From Nocardioides luti (lineage in GTDB: Bacteria > Actinomycetota > Actinomycetes > Propionibacteriales > Nocardioidaceae): DNA of 64,000 bases. The notes beneath the pieces were generated by a model. That model was not told where the DNA came from. It saw nothing but the letters and a program-made list of their open reading frames with translations, and did not search any database. Where the stretch lies: positions 2,852,001 through 2,916,000 of the forward strand of contig NZ_JACKXE010000001.1 of the NCBI RefSeq assembly GCF_014212315.1, read 5' to 3'. The position numbers and the translations under genes are program-made. Below, in pieces: positions 6,731 to 17,139 of the stretch (position 1 is the stretch's first letter; each line of letters starts with the position of its first letter).

Positions 6731-8860
6731 TCAGCGCACCCGGTGCTTGAGCTTCACCGTGCGGAAGGTGCCGGGGAGTCCGGGCAGCTCGGCGTCGAGG
6801 CTCGGGGGGTAGTACGCGAAGACGACCTTGACCCGCTTGCCCCGGTCGCGTGGTGCCAGCGTGAGCCGGTGCTTCCCGACGGCGCGCTCGAGCAGGTGGC
6901 CGTCGAGGTACCAGGAGACTTCCGTTGAGTCGGGGGCAGGACGAACACGGCCGAGGTGCGGGTGCGCGGTCAGGAACGACCCGGCCTTCGTCCGACCCGT
7001 GACTGTGGGCCTCTCGCCGATCTGGAACCCGGCGAACGCGGTGAACGGCGTGAAGTCCGTGAGCGCCGTGGCGGGGCTCAACCCGTCCGCCGAGGCGGTG
7101 ACGGCGACCGAGATGCGGTGGCGGTTGTCCTCCCCGTAGTACTGGACGATGCCGAAGTCCCGCCAGCCCAGCGTGTACGTCGAGCTCGTGGCGTTCAGGA
7201 TCGGGACCCCGTCGCGCAGCCATTGGTAGGTCAGTGCCACGTTCGCGGGCTCCCAGGTCCCGCCGTCCGTCTGCAGCCGGGTGCCGAGCGTGGGTCGAGC
7301 GGTGATCTCGGGGCGGGCGACGACGCCGATCTGCGCCGGACCCGTCAGCTCGGTCGCTCCCAGCTCGACGGCACCGATGTCGGAGCCGTCGGCGGCGTTC
7401 GGCGAGCCCGGGTCGTCGTAGGGCCGCGCGAAGCCGCGCTGGTCGGTGGTCCCGAAGGCGGCGCCCCGGTCGATGACGGGGGAGTTCGGGGCCGGGCGAC
7501 GTGTCCGGGTGGGTCCGCCGTGGAACGCGAGCGGTGCGAGCCGCGGGTCGACGCCCATGATCGAGTCACCGCTGTCGGTGTAGGCGAAGTCGCGCGGCTC
7601 CTGGACCAGGGCGTGGTCGAGGGTGGCCTGGCCGGTGCCACCGAGGTCGCCGCCTGCGTTCAGCGCGACGACCGAGCCCCGCAGGGCCACGGTGCCGGGC
7701 GTCGAGATGCCCCCGCCGCTGACCGCCGCGTTGGAGACGATGGACGACAGGACGACCTCGGCGGGCGTCTCCGTCCCCACCACGATGCCGCCGCCGGTCG
7801 GCGACGTGTTGCCGCTCACGGTCGAGGACGTCATCGTGAGCGTGCCGGCGAGGAGGCCACCACCGCTGGTCCCCGAGGCGTTGCCGGACACCGTCGACCG
7901 CGTCACGTCCAGCGTTCCTGCCGAGATGCCTCCGGCGTCGATCTCGGCCACGTTGTCGCGGATGGTCGAGTCGGCGACGGTGAGGGTGTGGGCCGCGATG
8001 CCGCCGCCGGTTCCTGAGGTGCTCCAGACGTCCATGCCGGTCAGCGTGGAGGTGGCCGTGTTTCCGCTGACGGTGCTCGTCGAGACCGTGACCGGCGCTG
8101 CTCCGGGCGCGTAGATCCCGCCCCCGTGCGCGCCCCCGTCGTTGTCGGCGACCAGGCTGTCCGTGACCTCCAGCGCGGCTCCGGCGACGTCACCACCGTC
8201 GTGGAAGAGGCCTCCTCCGCCGCCGACGTTGGAGTTCGGGTTGAGTCCTGCGCGGTTCCCCTGGACGGTGGAGGACTGGACGACCAGCCGCCCACCCACG
8301 AGCAGCACACCGCCGCCCCTCTGGTTGGCCAGGTTCCCGGAGACCTCCACCCGGTCCAGGGTCAGGTCCGTCCCGGTGGCCCGTACGCCACCGCCGTCCT
8401 GGTCGTCGTACGAGTAGGCGTACGTCCACCCGCCCGTGAGGGTCAGCCCCGAGACGGTCAGGCTCGGGCGGGTGTCCCCGCCGGGGCCCCGGACGTCCAG
8501 GACCCGGCTCTTGCGGAGCGCGTCGATCGCGAGGGCGTCGCGTCCCGGGCCCTCGATGACGAGGTCGCCGGAGCCGCCGCCGACGGTGGCGACCAGCTGG
8601 CCGCCGGTGAGCCGGATCTCGCCCAGCACGGAGGGGGCGAAGGTGATCCGGTCGTCGTCAGGAGAGGCGTTCGCCTGGGCGAGGGCCTCGCGCAGGGTGC
8701 CGGGGCCGCTGTCCTCGTTGCTGGTCACGACCAGGTCGGTGGCGGCGTCGGCCGGCGAGGTCACCGCGACGACGGCGCCGAGCGCGAGCCCGAGGCTCGC
8801 CAGGCCGGCGGTGGCGCGGCGGCTTCGGCGTACGGCGGTGTGGCGTGCGGTCGTCGACAT
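6731..8860 (-). CDS. secreted right-handed beta-helix repeat protein
   Basis: A 709-residue exported protein. A twin-basic N-terminus and hydrophobic stretch end at AADAATD (about residues 15-40), a typical Sec signal peptide. Residues 45-80 hold the GTLREALAQANASPDDDRITF motif found at the head of CSLREA/choice-of-anchor-Q proteins; then repeated 'STVSGNTA...GGGI' units across about 100-430 build a parallel beta-helix; FxRPYDDPGSPNAADGSDIGAVEL closes it; the C-terminal 200 residues contain two Ig-like segments. Function: surface or secreted carbohydrate-binding or lyase-like protein; no catalytic site is visible. ATG at 8860 has GGGGGAT upstream. Confidence 0.75.
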   Translation of the reverse strand: MSTTARHTAVRRSRRATAGLASLGLALGAVVAVTSPADAATDLVVTSNEDSGPGTLREALAQANASPDDDRITFAPSVLGEIRLTGGQLVATVGGGSGDLVIEGPGRDALAIDALRKSRVLDVRGPGGDTRPSLTVSGLTLTGGWTYAYSYDDQDGGGVRATGTDLTLDRVEVSGNLANQRGGGVLLVGGRLVVQSSTVQGNRAGLNPNSNVGGGGGLFHDGGDVAGAALEVTDSLVADNDGGAHGGGIYAPGAAPVTVSTSTVSGNTATSTLTGMDVWSTSGTGGGIAAHTLTVADSTIRDNVAEIDAGGISAGTLDVTRSTVSGNASGTSGGGLLAGTLTMTSSTVSGNTSPTGGGIVVGTETPAEVVLSSIVSNAAVSGGGISTPGTVALRGSVVALNAGGDLGGTGQATLDHALVQEPRDFAYTDSGDSIMGVDPRLAPLAFHGGPTRTRRPAPNSPVIDRGAAFGTTDQRGFARPYDDPGSPNAADGSDIGAVELGATELTGPAQIGVVARPEITARPTLGTRLQTDGGTWEPANVALTYQWLRDGVPILNATSSTYTLGWRDFGIVQYYGEDNRHRISVAVTASADGLSPATALTDFTPFTAFAGFQIGERPTVTGRTKAGSFLTAHPHLGRVRPAPDSTEVSWYLDGHLLERAVGKHRLTLAPRDRGKRVKVVFAYYPPSLDAELPGLPGTFRTVKLKHRVR

Positions 8861-8966
8861 GTGATCCCCCGGGTGATCGGTCCGCACGTCGTCCCCGACC
8901 ATGCACCCCCGCAGTCTGAGCGGCGACCCGGTCCGGGTCAAGCGTGTCCCGGGGTGCTGGCTCCGC

Positions 8967-9016
8967 GGGACGTCATACGGACGGTGGAGACGCCTGCTCC
9001 GTCCGTATGACGTCCC
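8967..9016. repeat. perfect 18-bp inverted repeat, dispersed family
   Basis: The arms GGGACGTCATACGGACGG (8967-8984) and its exact complement (8999-9016) enclose a 14-base loop. A sister copy with 16 of 18 pairs lies at 32742-32790, and the two share the right-arm context CTGCTCCGTCCG. It sits between the aldo/keto reductase stop and the promoter side of the beta-helix gene, both minus strand, so it may serve as a terminator for neither or be a dispersed element. Confidence 0.8.
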
Positions 9017-9046
9017 GGCGCGTCGCGGGCGCAGGCCCGCTGCGCA

Positions 9047-9892
9047 TCAGCCCGGGATGTAGTCGAACGTGTCCGGGTTCGGGCCGGTGCGGCCGTCCTC
9101 GCCCTTGTCGAGCCCGGTGATCTCGGCCACGTCGTCGGCGGAGAGCTCGAAGTCGAAGAGCGCGAAGTTCTCGGCCATCCGCTCGGGGTTCATCGACTTG
9201 GGGAAGATGATGTCGCCGCGCTGGATGTGCCAGCGGAGCGTCACCTGGGCGGGCGTGCGCTCGACCTTCGCGGCGATGCCCTTGATGGCGGAGTCGTCGA
9301 GGACGCCGCCCTGCGCGATCGGGGACCAGGCCTCGACGGCGATGTCGTGACCGGCGCTGGCGGCGCGGACGGCCTGGTTGCCGAAGTACGGGTGGACCTC
9401 GACCTGGTTCACCACGGGGACCACGCCGGTCTCGTCGATGATCCGGTCGAGGTGCTCGGGCTGGAAGTTCGAGACGCCGATCGACGTCGCGCCGCCGGAC
9501 TTCTGGAAGTCGATGAGGGCGCGCCAGGTCGAGACGAAGTCACCGTCGTACTCCGTCGGGAGGGGCCAGTGGATGAGCACGAGGTCGACGCGGTCGAGCT
9601 GCAGCTTCTCCAGCGAGACGGCCAGCTCGCGAGCGGCGTCGTCGGGGCGGTGGAAGCCGTTGTTGAGCTTCGTCGTCACGTAGAGCTCGTCGCGGGCGAT
9701 GCCCGCGGCGGCGATCGCGTCGCCGACGCCCTGCTCGTTGCCGTACATCTGCGCGGTGTCGATGTGGCGGTAGCCCGCCTCGAACGCCTTCGTCACGGTC
9801 GCGGCAGTCTCCTCCGGCGGCACCTGGAACACGCCGAAGCCGAGCTGGGGGATGGTCGTCTGGTCGTTGAGGGTGATCGTGGGAACGGTCAT
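9047..9892 (-). CDS. aldo/keto reductase
   Basis: A 281-residue NADPH-dependent oxidoreductase of the 2,5-diketo-D-gluconate reductase-like AKR5 group. The catalytic tetrad is visible as Asp45, Tyr50, Lys75 and His108 (GYRHIDTAQMYGNE, TTKLNN, LIHWP), and the cofactor end has IIFPKSMNPERMAENFALFDF. The TIM barrel is full length. It reduces aldehydes or ketones in the cytoplasm; the physiological substrate cannot be told from sequence. It is transcribed alone and diverges from the Nudix gene. Confidence 0.9.
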   Translation of the reverse strand: MTVPTITLNDQTTIPQLGFGVFQVPPEETAATVTKAFEAGYRHIDTAQMYGNEQGVGDAIAAAGIARDELYVTTKLNNGFHRPDDAARELAVSLEKLQLDRVDLVLIHWPLPTEYDGDFVSTWRALIDFQKSGGATSIGVSNFQPEHLDRIIDETGVVPVVNQVEVHPYFGNQAVRAASAGHDIAVEAWSPIAQGGVLDDSAIKGIAAKVERTPAQVTLRWHIQRGDIIFPKSMNPERMAENFALFDFELSADDVAEITGLDKGEDGRTGPNPDTFDYIPG

Positions 9893-9977
9893 ACAGGGCC
9901 CAACAGCTCCCCGCGACAGCTATTCCGCCCCGGCAAAACCCTTGGCCCGCGCCCGCCGCGACTGTGAGGCTGGGCAC

Positions 9978-10421
9978 GTGCAGTTCTACGACTACGACAC
10001 CCGGCTCGCGGCGTACGCCGTGATCGTCGACGACAGCGACCGGATCCTGCTCGCGCTCTGGAACGAGGGCGCCGAGCCGACGTGGACGATGCCGGGCGGC
10101 GGCGTCGAGCTCGAGGAGAGCCCCGAGGAGGGCGCGGTGCGCGAGCTCCGGGAGGAGACGGGGTACGACGTCCGGCTGGGGCGCGTCCTCGGCGTCGACT
10201 CGCACCTCATCCCGCCCGCGGGGCGGCTGGCCGACACGGACCGCTGGCTGCGGAGCCTGCGGGTGGTCTACACCGCCGAGATCGTCGGCGGGGAGCTGAC
10301 CTTCGAGCAGGACGGCACGACCGACGAGGCCCGCTGGATCCCGCTGGCCGACGTGCCGGACCTGCCGCGCTCGAGCATCGTCGACACCGCCATCGCGATG
10401 TGGCGCGCCGACCGTGCCTGA
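9978..10421 (+). CDS. Nudix hydrolase
   Basis: A 147-residue pyrophosphohydrolase for nucleoside diphosphate-X compounds. The Nudix box is complete: Gly41, Glu47, and REL-REETGY at 55-63, which bind the catalytic metal. The GTG at 9978 is chosen because GAGG lies about 9 bases upstream and because the fold begins at once with a YAVIVDD strand; the longer in-frame extension would overlap the divergent reductase gene. Substrate class (house-cleaning of damaged nucleotides or a sugar-nucleotide) is not decidable. Confidence 0.85.
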   Translation: MQFYDYDTRLAAYAVIVDDSDRILLALWNEGAEPTWTMPGGGVELEESPEEGAVRELREETGYDVRLGRVLGVDSHLIPPAGRLADTDRWLRSLRVVYTAEIVGGELTFEQDGTTDEARWIPLADVPDLPRSSIVDTAIAMWRADRA

Positions 10422-10440
10422 GCGTGCGACGGGGCGGGCC

Positions 10441-10869
10441 TCAGGTCAGCGCCGCGAGGACCTTGTCCACGGCCTTGGCGGCGCTGCGCTGCTTGATCAG
10501 GCCCTCCTTGGCCCAGGCCGCCACCCGCACCTCGCCCGCGGCGGCGTCGACCTCGGCGAGTACGTAGGCCGGGTTCAGCCCGCCGAAGCCGGAGCCGACG
10601 ACACCGCGCACCGCGCGGCCGCCCCCGTCGCCGACGCCGGCGCCGTCGGACCCGGGCACCTCGTCGGCCTCCTCGAGCGCCTCCCGCAGCGACGCCACGA
10701 CCGCCTCCACCGACGCCGGGTCGAACGACGCCCGGCCGGTGGCGGTCTCGGTCGCGAGCCGGCGCGCGGACCACGCGACGGCGCCGCCCCGCATTGGGCC
10801 CGGCCCCGTGCCCAGCTCGGCCAGCCGCGCCACCAGCACCTCGTCGATCTCCTGCCCCGCACTCGTCAT
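10441..10869 (-). CDS. hypothetical small acidic protein
   Basis: A 142-residue protein I do not recognise. It has an alpha-helical N-terminal half (EIDEVLVARLAEL, ATGRASFDPASVEAVVASLREALEEADEV), a glycine-rich centre (about 75-95) and a C-terminal basic helix containing WAKEGLIKQRSAAKAVDKVLAAL. No signal or membrane segment. The ATG is 6 bases from a TACCCT box (10876-10881), so it probably has a leaderless transcript, and it diverges from the nucleotidyltransferase gene with 29 bases between starts. Confidence 0.55.
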   Translation of the reverse strand: MTSAGQEIDEVLVARLAELGTGPGPMRGGAVAWSARRLATETATGRASFDPASVEAVVASLREALEEADEVPGSDGAGVGDGGGRAVRGVVGSGFGGLNPAYVLAEVDAAAGEVRVAAWAKEGLIKQRSAAKAVDKVLAALT

Positions 10870-10898
10870 GCCGCGAGGGTACGTCGGCAGGCGACGGC

Positions 10899-11681
10899 GT
10901 GACCCCGTCCACGCTGCCGCCGCTGCCCGGTGTCCCGGCGGCCTCGCGCGCCGCGCTGCAGGAGATCCTCGACCGCACGGACCCGGCGATCCTGGGCGTC
11001 GTGCTCAGCGGCTCGGCCGCCCGGGGGATGGCCACGGAGCGCTCCGACGTCGACGTCTACGTCGTCCGCACCGAGGAGGCCGGCACCGGGCTGGAGACCA
11101 GTCGCAGCCCCGCGGTCGACGAGATCCCGACGACGCTGGCCGAGATCGAGGCGCCGGGGGCGCTGGGCACCGACGACTGGTGGTACCGCTGGTCGTTCGC
11201 CCACGCCCACGTGCTGCGCGACGACACCGGCGGCCGCCTCACCGAGGCCGTACGCCGGCACGCCGAGCTCGCGGGGGAGGAGCAGCGCGCGGTGCTGGTC
11301 GACCGGCTCGACGGCTACGTGAACTTCGCCTTCCGTGCCCTCAAGGCCGAGCGGGACGGCCGGCCGCTCGAGCTGCGGCTCGACGCCGCCGAGTCGGTGA
11401 CCTGGTGGCTGGACACGGTCTACGCGCTGCGCGGGCGGGTCCGGCCGTACAACAAGTACCTCCCCTGGGCGCTGCGCGAGCACCCGCTCGGGGTCCCCGA
11501 GTGGTCCGCCGACGTGCTCCTGCCGCTCCTGGAGCGGATCCTCGACGGCGACCCGGGCGCGCTGCGGACGGCGTACGCCCCGGTCGAGCGGGAGTGCCTC
11601 GCGTGGGACCGCGCGCACGGCGGCACCGACCTCGCCGACACCCTGGCGGGGTGGGGAGACCAGCTCGACCTGCTCCGCTGA
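10899..11681 (+). CDS. nucleotidyltransferase-fold protein
   Basis: A 260-residue protein of the minimal nucleotidyltransferase / DNA polymerase beta-like fold. The signature GS-x10-D-x-D is present as Gly38-Ser39 and Asp50/Asp52 (LSGSAARGMATERSDVDVYVV), with an all-helical C-terminal half rich in Trp and Arg as in aminoglycoside adenylyltransferases and kanamycin nucleotidyltransferase-like proteins. It could adenylylate a small molecule; resistance function is not shown. The GTG start is inferred from where homologous domains begin; a longer frame would overlap the opposing gene. Confidence 0.7.
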   Translation: MTPSTLPPLPGVPAASRAALQEILDRTDPAILGVVLSGSAARGMATERSDVDVYVVRTEEAGTGLETSRSPAVDEIPTTLAEIEAPGALGTDDWWYRWSFAHAHVLRDDTGGRLTEAVRRHAELAGEEQRAVLVDRLDGYVNFAFRALKAERDGRPLELRLDAAESVTWWLDTVYALRGRVRPYNKYLPWALREHPLGVPEWSADVLLPLLERILDGDPGALRTAYAPVERECLAWDRAHGGTDLADTLAGWGDQLDLLR

Positions 11682-11688
11682 CCGCCTC

Positions 11689-11728
11689 GTGTGCCTGACG
11701 ACGCGCTCCGGCGCGTCCTCGGGCACAC
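11689..11728. terminator. strong hairpin after nucleotidyltransferase gene
   Basis: GTGTGCCTGACGACGCGC pairs with GCGCGTCCTCGGGCACAC (16 of 18 pairs) around a TCCG loop, starting 7 bases after the stop codon. There is no U-tract, as is usual in GC-rich actinobacteria. It separates this gene from the dnaK promoter. Confidence 0.6.
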
Positions 11729-11792
11729 GGCGCGACCGGGACCAGCGCACCGGGAACAGATCCGGCAGGGCCTGCGTTGGGCCCGGTGAACG

Positions 11793-11817
11793 AAGTTGAG
11801 TTGATTCGACTCAACTT
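11793..11817. promoter_or_regulatory. HAIR operator (HspR site) of dnaK operon
   Basis: AAGTTGAGT (11793-11801), 7 bases, ACTCAACTT (11809-11817) is a perfect inverted repeat of the HAIR form (consensus CTTGAGT-N7-ACTCAAG), bound by HspR. A -35-like TTGATT begins inside it at 11801, and CACACT at 11824-11829 lies 17 bases further on as a weak -10. Operator and promoter overlap, as expected for repression by HspR encoded at the end of the operon. Confidence 0.9.
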
Positions 11818-11916
11818 GTTTGCCACACTCGCAGGGTCCGGTCGTAAGGTCGGGCCCAGCGCATCCAGGTCGCGGCGCGTCGCCGCGAACACCAGACTCA
11901 CCGGAGGTACCCCCAC

Positions 11917-13778
<1,862 letters not shown>

Positions 13779-13782
<4 letters not shown>

Positions 13783-14417
13783 CCTCCTCCCCCGAGGACC
13801 ACGTCACGCCGGAGCCGCCGGGCACCGACCCGGCGGCCCCGGAGGGCTCGGACCCGACCACCGCGCAGGGCTTCGGCGACGCGGCCGGCGAGATGGCCAA
13901 CGAGACCGAGGTCGAGGGCGAGTCCTCGTCGACCGAGGGTTCCCCCGAGGCCGACGAGCTCACGGTCACCCGGATGGAGCTGGCGGAGCGGACCACCGAC
14001 CTCCAGCGCCTCCAGGCCGAGTTCCTCAACTACAAGCGGCGCGTCGACCGGGACCGCGACCTGTTGCGCGAGAACGCGACGTACGCCGCCCTGGTGCCGA
14101 TCATCGAGGTGCTCGACACCATCGACCGGGCGCGCGAGCACGCCGAGCTGGACGGCGGTTTCAAGACCGTCGCCGACCAGCTCGAGCGGGTCGTCAGCTC
14201 GGTCGGGCTGACGAAGTTCGGCACGGCCGGCGACGCGTTCGACCCGACCGTGCACGAGGCCCTCTCCCACATCGGCGAGGACCCCGACGTCACGGTCACG
14301 ACCTGCAAGGTGATCGCCAAGGCGGGCTACCGCATCGGTTCCCGCGTGGTGCGTGCCGCGCAGGTCCTGGTCGTGGATCCTGCCAGCAGCGAGCCGGCCG
14401 ACCAGCCGACGGACTGA
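13779..14417 (+). CDS. grpE: nucleotide exchange factor GrpE
   Basis: A 212-residue cofactor that releases ADP from DnaK. An acidic, disordered N-terminal 60 residues is followed by a long helix ([27 protein letters not shown]), the dimerisation coiled coil, and the beta domain with [12 protein letters not shown] and [15 protein letters not shown]. The GTG start overlaps the dnaK stop by four bases (GTGA), so the two are translationally coupled. Confidence 0.95.
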
Positions 14418-14451
14418 GCGACCGAACGACGACGAGAGAGGGGGTGCGCGG

Positions 14452-15657
14452 ATGAGTGCGACCGACGGCATGCGTGCGGACTGGGCGACCAAGGACTTCT
14501 ACAAGGAGCTCGGTGTCCAGAAGGACGCCACGGGCGACGAGATCAAGAAGGCCTACCGCAAGCTCGCGCGCGCCAACCACCCCGACTCCCACCCCGGCGA
14601 CACCGCCAAGCACGAGAAGTTCAAGGCCGTCGCCGAGGCGTACGACGTCGTCGGTGACGCCGAGAAGCGCACGAAGTACGACGAGATGCGCTCGCTCTAC
14701 GGCAACGGCGGCGGGTTCCGCGGTGGCTTCGGGGGCGGCTTCGGTGGCGGTGGCGCCGGGGGTCACGGCGCCCCCGGCGGCTTCGACATCAACGACCTGC
14801 TCCGCGAGCGGGCCGGCGGTGGCGGCGGCTTCGGGGACATGTTCGGCGACATCTTCGGCGGTGGCGGCGGCCGGGCCCGCACCCAGCAGCCCCGCCCGCA
14901 GAAGGGCGCCGACGTCGAGACCACCGCGACGATCAGCTTCGGCGACGCCCTCGACGGCGTCACGATCTCGTTGCGGCTCACCTCCGACGCGCCCTGCCCG
15001 GACTGCTCCGGCACCGGCGGCAAGCCCGGCACCAAGCCGCACATCTGCCGCGAGTGCGAGGGCGCGGGCTATGTCGTCGCCGGCGTCGGCGGCGCGTTCT
15101 CGATGAACGAGACCTGCCCCGGCTGCGGTGGTCGCCAGCTCGTCTACGACGAGAAGTGCCCCACCTGCCACGGCAGCGGCCGCGGCATGTCCGCGCGCTC
15201 GATCCAGGCGCGGATCCCCGCCGGCGTCAAGGACGGCCAGAAGATCCGGGTCCGGGGCAAGGGAGCCGCCGGCGAGGCCGGCGGCCCGAACGGCGACCTG
15301 TTCGTCACCGTCAAGGTCAGCCCGCACCGGCTCTTCGCCCGCAAGGGCGACAACCTGACGCTGGACGTCCCCGTCTCCTTCGACGAGGCGGCGCTCGGCG
15401 CCGAGATCAAGGTCCCGACGCTGTCGGGTGCGCCGGTCACCCTCAAGATCCCCGCCGGCACGCCCAACGGCCGCACCTTCCGGGTGCGGGGCCGCGGCGC
15501 CCGCCGGGCCGACGGCACCAACGGCGACCTCCTCGCGACCGTCGAGGTCCAGGTCCCGGCCGTCCTCGACGACGCCGCGCGGGCGGCGGTCGAGGCCTAC
15601 CGGGAGGCGACGGCGGGCAAGCCCCTGCGGGCCAACCTGTTCGAGGCGGAGTCATGA
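14452..15657 (+). CDS. dnaJ: molecular chaperone DnaJ (Hsp40)
   Basis: A 401-residue J-protein that delivers substrates to DnaK and stimulates its ATPase. The J domain (about 10-75) has the HPDSHPGD loop in place of a simple HPD-containing loop; a Gly/Phe-rich linker follows; four zinc-binding cysteine pairs span about 180-250 (CPDCSGTG, CRECEGAG, CPGCGGRQ, CPTCHGSG), then two beta-barrel client domains. The third repeat departs from CxxCxGxG at its last residues. ATG at 14452 is preceded by GAGAGAGGGGG; an upstream frame would run back into grpE. DnaJ1-type, linked to dnaK and hspR. Confidence 0.95.
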   Translation: MSATDGMRADWATKDFYKELGVQKDATGDEIKKAYRKLARANHPDSHPGDTAKHEKFKAVAEAYDVVGDAEKRTKYDEMRSLYGNGGGFRGGFGGGFGGGGAGGHGAPGGFDINDLLRERAGGGGGFGDMFGDIFGGGGGRARTQQPRPQKGADVETTATISFGDALDGVTISLRLTSDAPCPDCSGTGGKPGTKPHICRECEGAGYVVAGVGGAFSMNETCPGCGGRQLVYDEKCPTCHGSGRGMSARSIQARIPAGVKDGQKIRVRGKGAAGEAGGPNGDLFVTVKVSPHRLFARKGDNLTLDVPVSFDEAALGAEIKVPTLSGAPVTLKIPAGTPNGRTFRVRGRGARRADGTNGDLLATVEVQVPAVLDDAARAAVEAYREATAGKPLRANLFEAES

Positions 15658-16091
15658 GGGGCCGCGACCCGTTCGCGGCGCCGGGCCCGGACGCCGCGGT
15701 CTACGTCATCAGCGTGGCCGCCGAGCTGACCGGCTTGCACCCGCAGACGCTGCGCACCTACGAGCGGGTCGGCCTGATCACGCCGGGCCGCACCGGAGGC
15801 GGCGGTCGTCGCTACTCCCACCGCGACATCGAGCTGCTCCGCCAGATCGCCGACCTCACGGCGTCCGGCATCGGCATCGAGGGCGTCCGCCGGATCATGG
15901 ACCTCGAGCACCGCGCCCGGGCTCTCGCGGCCCGCAACGAGGAGCTGCTCGCCGAGCTCCAGGCCACCCGCGAGGCCCTGCACCAGGCGCTCGACCAGCG
16001 CCGGGCCGACCCGCTCGGCCCGAACAAGCTGCCCGTGCTGCGCCAGCCGGCGCCCGGCCAGTCGATGGTCGTCTGGCGCCGTCGGCCCTGA
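15654..16091 (+). CDS. hspR: heat-shock repressor HspR (MerR family)
   Basis: A 145-residue MerR-family repressor that binds HAIR sites, with DnaK acting as co-repressor in Streptomyces. The winged helix is at about 18-85 (HPQTLRTYERVGLITPGRTGGGGRRYSHRDIELLRQIADL), followed by a coiled-coil dimer helix to about 125 and a short C-terminal tail. The ATG overlaps the dnaJ stop (ATGA). Autoregulation through the operator at 11793 and control of clpB through the one at 21638 follow from the sites. Confidence 0.95.
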   Translation: MRGRDPFAAPGPDAAVYVISVAAELTGLHPQTLRTYERVGLITPGRTGGGGRRYSHRDIELLRQIADLTASGIGIEGVRRIMDLEHRARALAARNEELLAELQATREALHQALDQRRADPLGPNKLPVLRQPAPGQSMVVWRRRP

Positions 16092-16107
16092 CGCGCCCAC
16101 GCCACGG

Positions 16108-16226
16108 CGTCTGCAGTAGCGCCGACTCGATGGGCCCGCGTGTGCAGATGCGCCGACTCGGCGTACTCGCGCGTCTGCAGTAGCGCCGACTCGGCGTACT
16201 CGCGCGTCTGCAGTTGCGCCGACTCG
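16108..16226. repeat. 22-base tandem repeat array, locus A (4 units)
   Basis: Units of the form CGTCTGCAGTAGCGCCGACTCG begin at 16108, 16139, 16172 and 16205 (spacing 31, 33, 33 bases), with spacers GCGTACTCGCG between the last three. Each contains CTGCAG and, with the next bases, a GCCGACTCGGC palindrome. The array lies between the stops of convergent genes. Three other loci with the same unit occur in this window (25425, 42145, 48922). Confidence 0.85.
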
Positions 16227-16233
16227 GCGTGCC

Positions 16234-16632
16234 TCAGTCCTGCGGTGCCGCCCACGGCGTCGTGGTCACGCTGACCCCGCGCGCGCCCAGGTCGCCCACG
16301 GCGACCGAGAGTCCCTCGGCCGCGCGCTTGCGGCCGGTGCGGTCGGTGCCCTCGTAGCCACCGCGCACCAGCACCTCGGTGCCGTCGGCGCCGGGCACCG
16401 CCTCGACCTCGACCGAGGTCCAGTTGATGGTGGCCGAGGCCAGCGAGAGCCAGTCGGTGTAGCGCGCGGTGAAGCCGTCGTCGTCGCTCTTCTTGATCTT
16501 GAACTTCGCGCCCTCGAGCCCGGCCTTCAGGCTGGCCAGCACGTCGGCCACCGGCGCCCCGGCGCTGATCCGCATCTCGGGGTGGAAGCTCTTGAGCCTG
16601 CCCATGTCCCAGGGCGTCACCGCGGCGCTCAC
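16234..16632 (-). CDS. hypothetical protein
   Basis: A 132-residue protein with a GTG start preceded by GAGGGGGG. It looks like a two-part alpha/beta domain: helix with PVADVLASLKAGLEGAKFKIKK, then paired beta strands SATINWTSVEVEAVPGADGTEVLVRGGYEG and a C-terminal strand RGVSVTTTPWAAP. No signal peptide, no membrane segment and no known active site. It is followed upstream by the coiled-coil gene on the same strand. Function unknown. Confidence 0.55.
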   Translation of the reverse strand: MSAAVTPWDMGRLKSFHPEMRISAGAPVADVLASLKAGLEGAKFKIKKSDDDGFTARYTDWLSLASATINWTSVEVEAVPGADGTEVLVRGGYEGTDRTGRKRAAEGLSVAVGDLGARGVSVTTTPWAAPQD

Positions 16633-16698
16633 GACGCGCCCCCCTCGTGGAGGTGGGCGGTCCCGAGCGGTGTGGGTGAGGTCATGGCCCCGATCGTG

Positions 16699-17139
16699 TC
16701 ACGCAGGGCCAGGGCCGTCCGTGGGCGGTGCGGGGGGTGCCAGCGGGTCGTCGGGGTCCGGCGGCAGGATCGGCGTCGTCGGGGCGATCCCGCCCCGGCC
16801 GAGCAGCGCGATCTCGGCCTGCGTCTCGGCGACCTCCTCCTGCAGCTCGATCGGCATCTCCTCGGCCATCCGGGAGATGTTCTGCTGGGAGAGGTCGAGC
16901 AGCCGTCGGGCCGCGGGGGAGTCGTCCTCGCCGGAGAACACCCCGTTGAGGGTGGCCTGGCCGGCGTCGATGCGGCGCTGGACGTCCTGCCAGTCGCGGC
17001 CGAGCTCGCCGTTGCGGGCCGCCTCGGCGCGCTGCTGCTGGCTCTCGACCAGCTCGCGCTGGGACTCGGCCGCGTCGCGCTGGAGCCCGGCCAGCAGGGA
17101 CTCGAGCCGGGCGACGTACTCCTCCTCGTGCGCGCTCAT
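16699..17139 (-). CDS. coiled-coil protein, partner of WXG100-like gene
   Basis: A 146-residue protein, strongly helical and charged over about residues 1-100 (EEEYVARLESLLAGLQRDAAESQRELVESQQQRAEAARN), ending in a Pro-rich tail. No signal or membrane segment. Its ATG overlaps the stop of the ESX-like gene by four bases (ATGA), so the two products are made together; the coiled coil is plausible as a binding partner or chaperone of that protein. This is inference from overlap and structure. Confidence 0.55.
   Translation of the reverse strand: MSAHEEEYVARLESLLAGLQRDAAESQRELVESQQQRAEAARNGELGRDWQDVQRRIDAGQATLNGVFSGEDDSPAARRLLDLSQQNISRMAEEMPIELQEEVAETQAEIALLGRGGIAPTTPILPPDPDDPLAPPAPPTDGPGPA

Noticed and set aside
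16108..16226. CRISPR-like array of repeats and spacers
   Set aside because: Spacers are about 10-11 bases and identical to each other, far shorter than CRISPR spacers; no cas genes are near.
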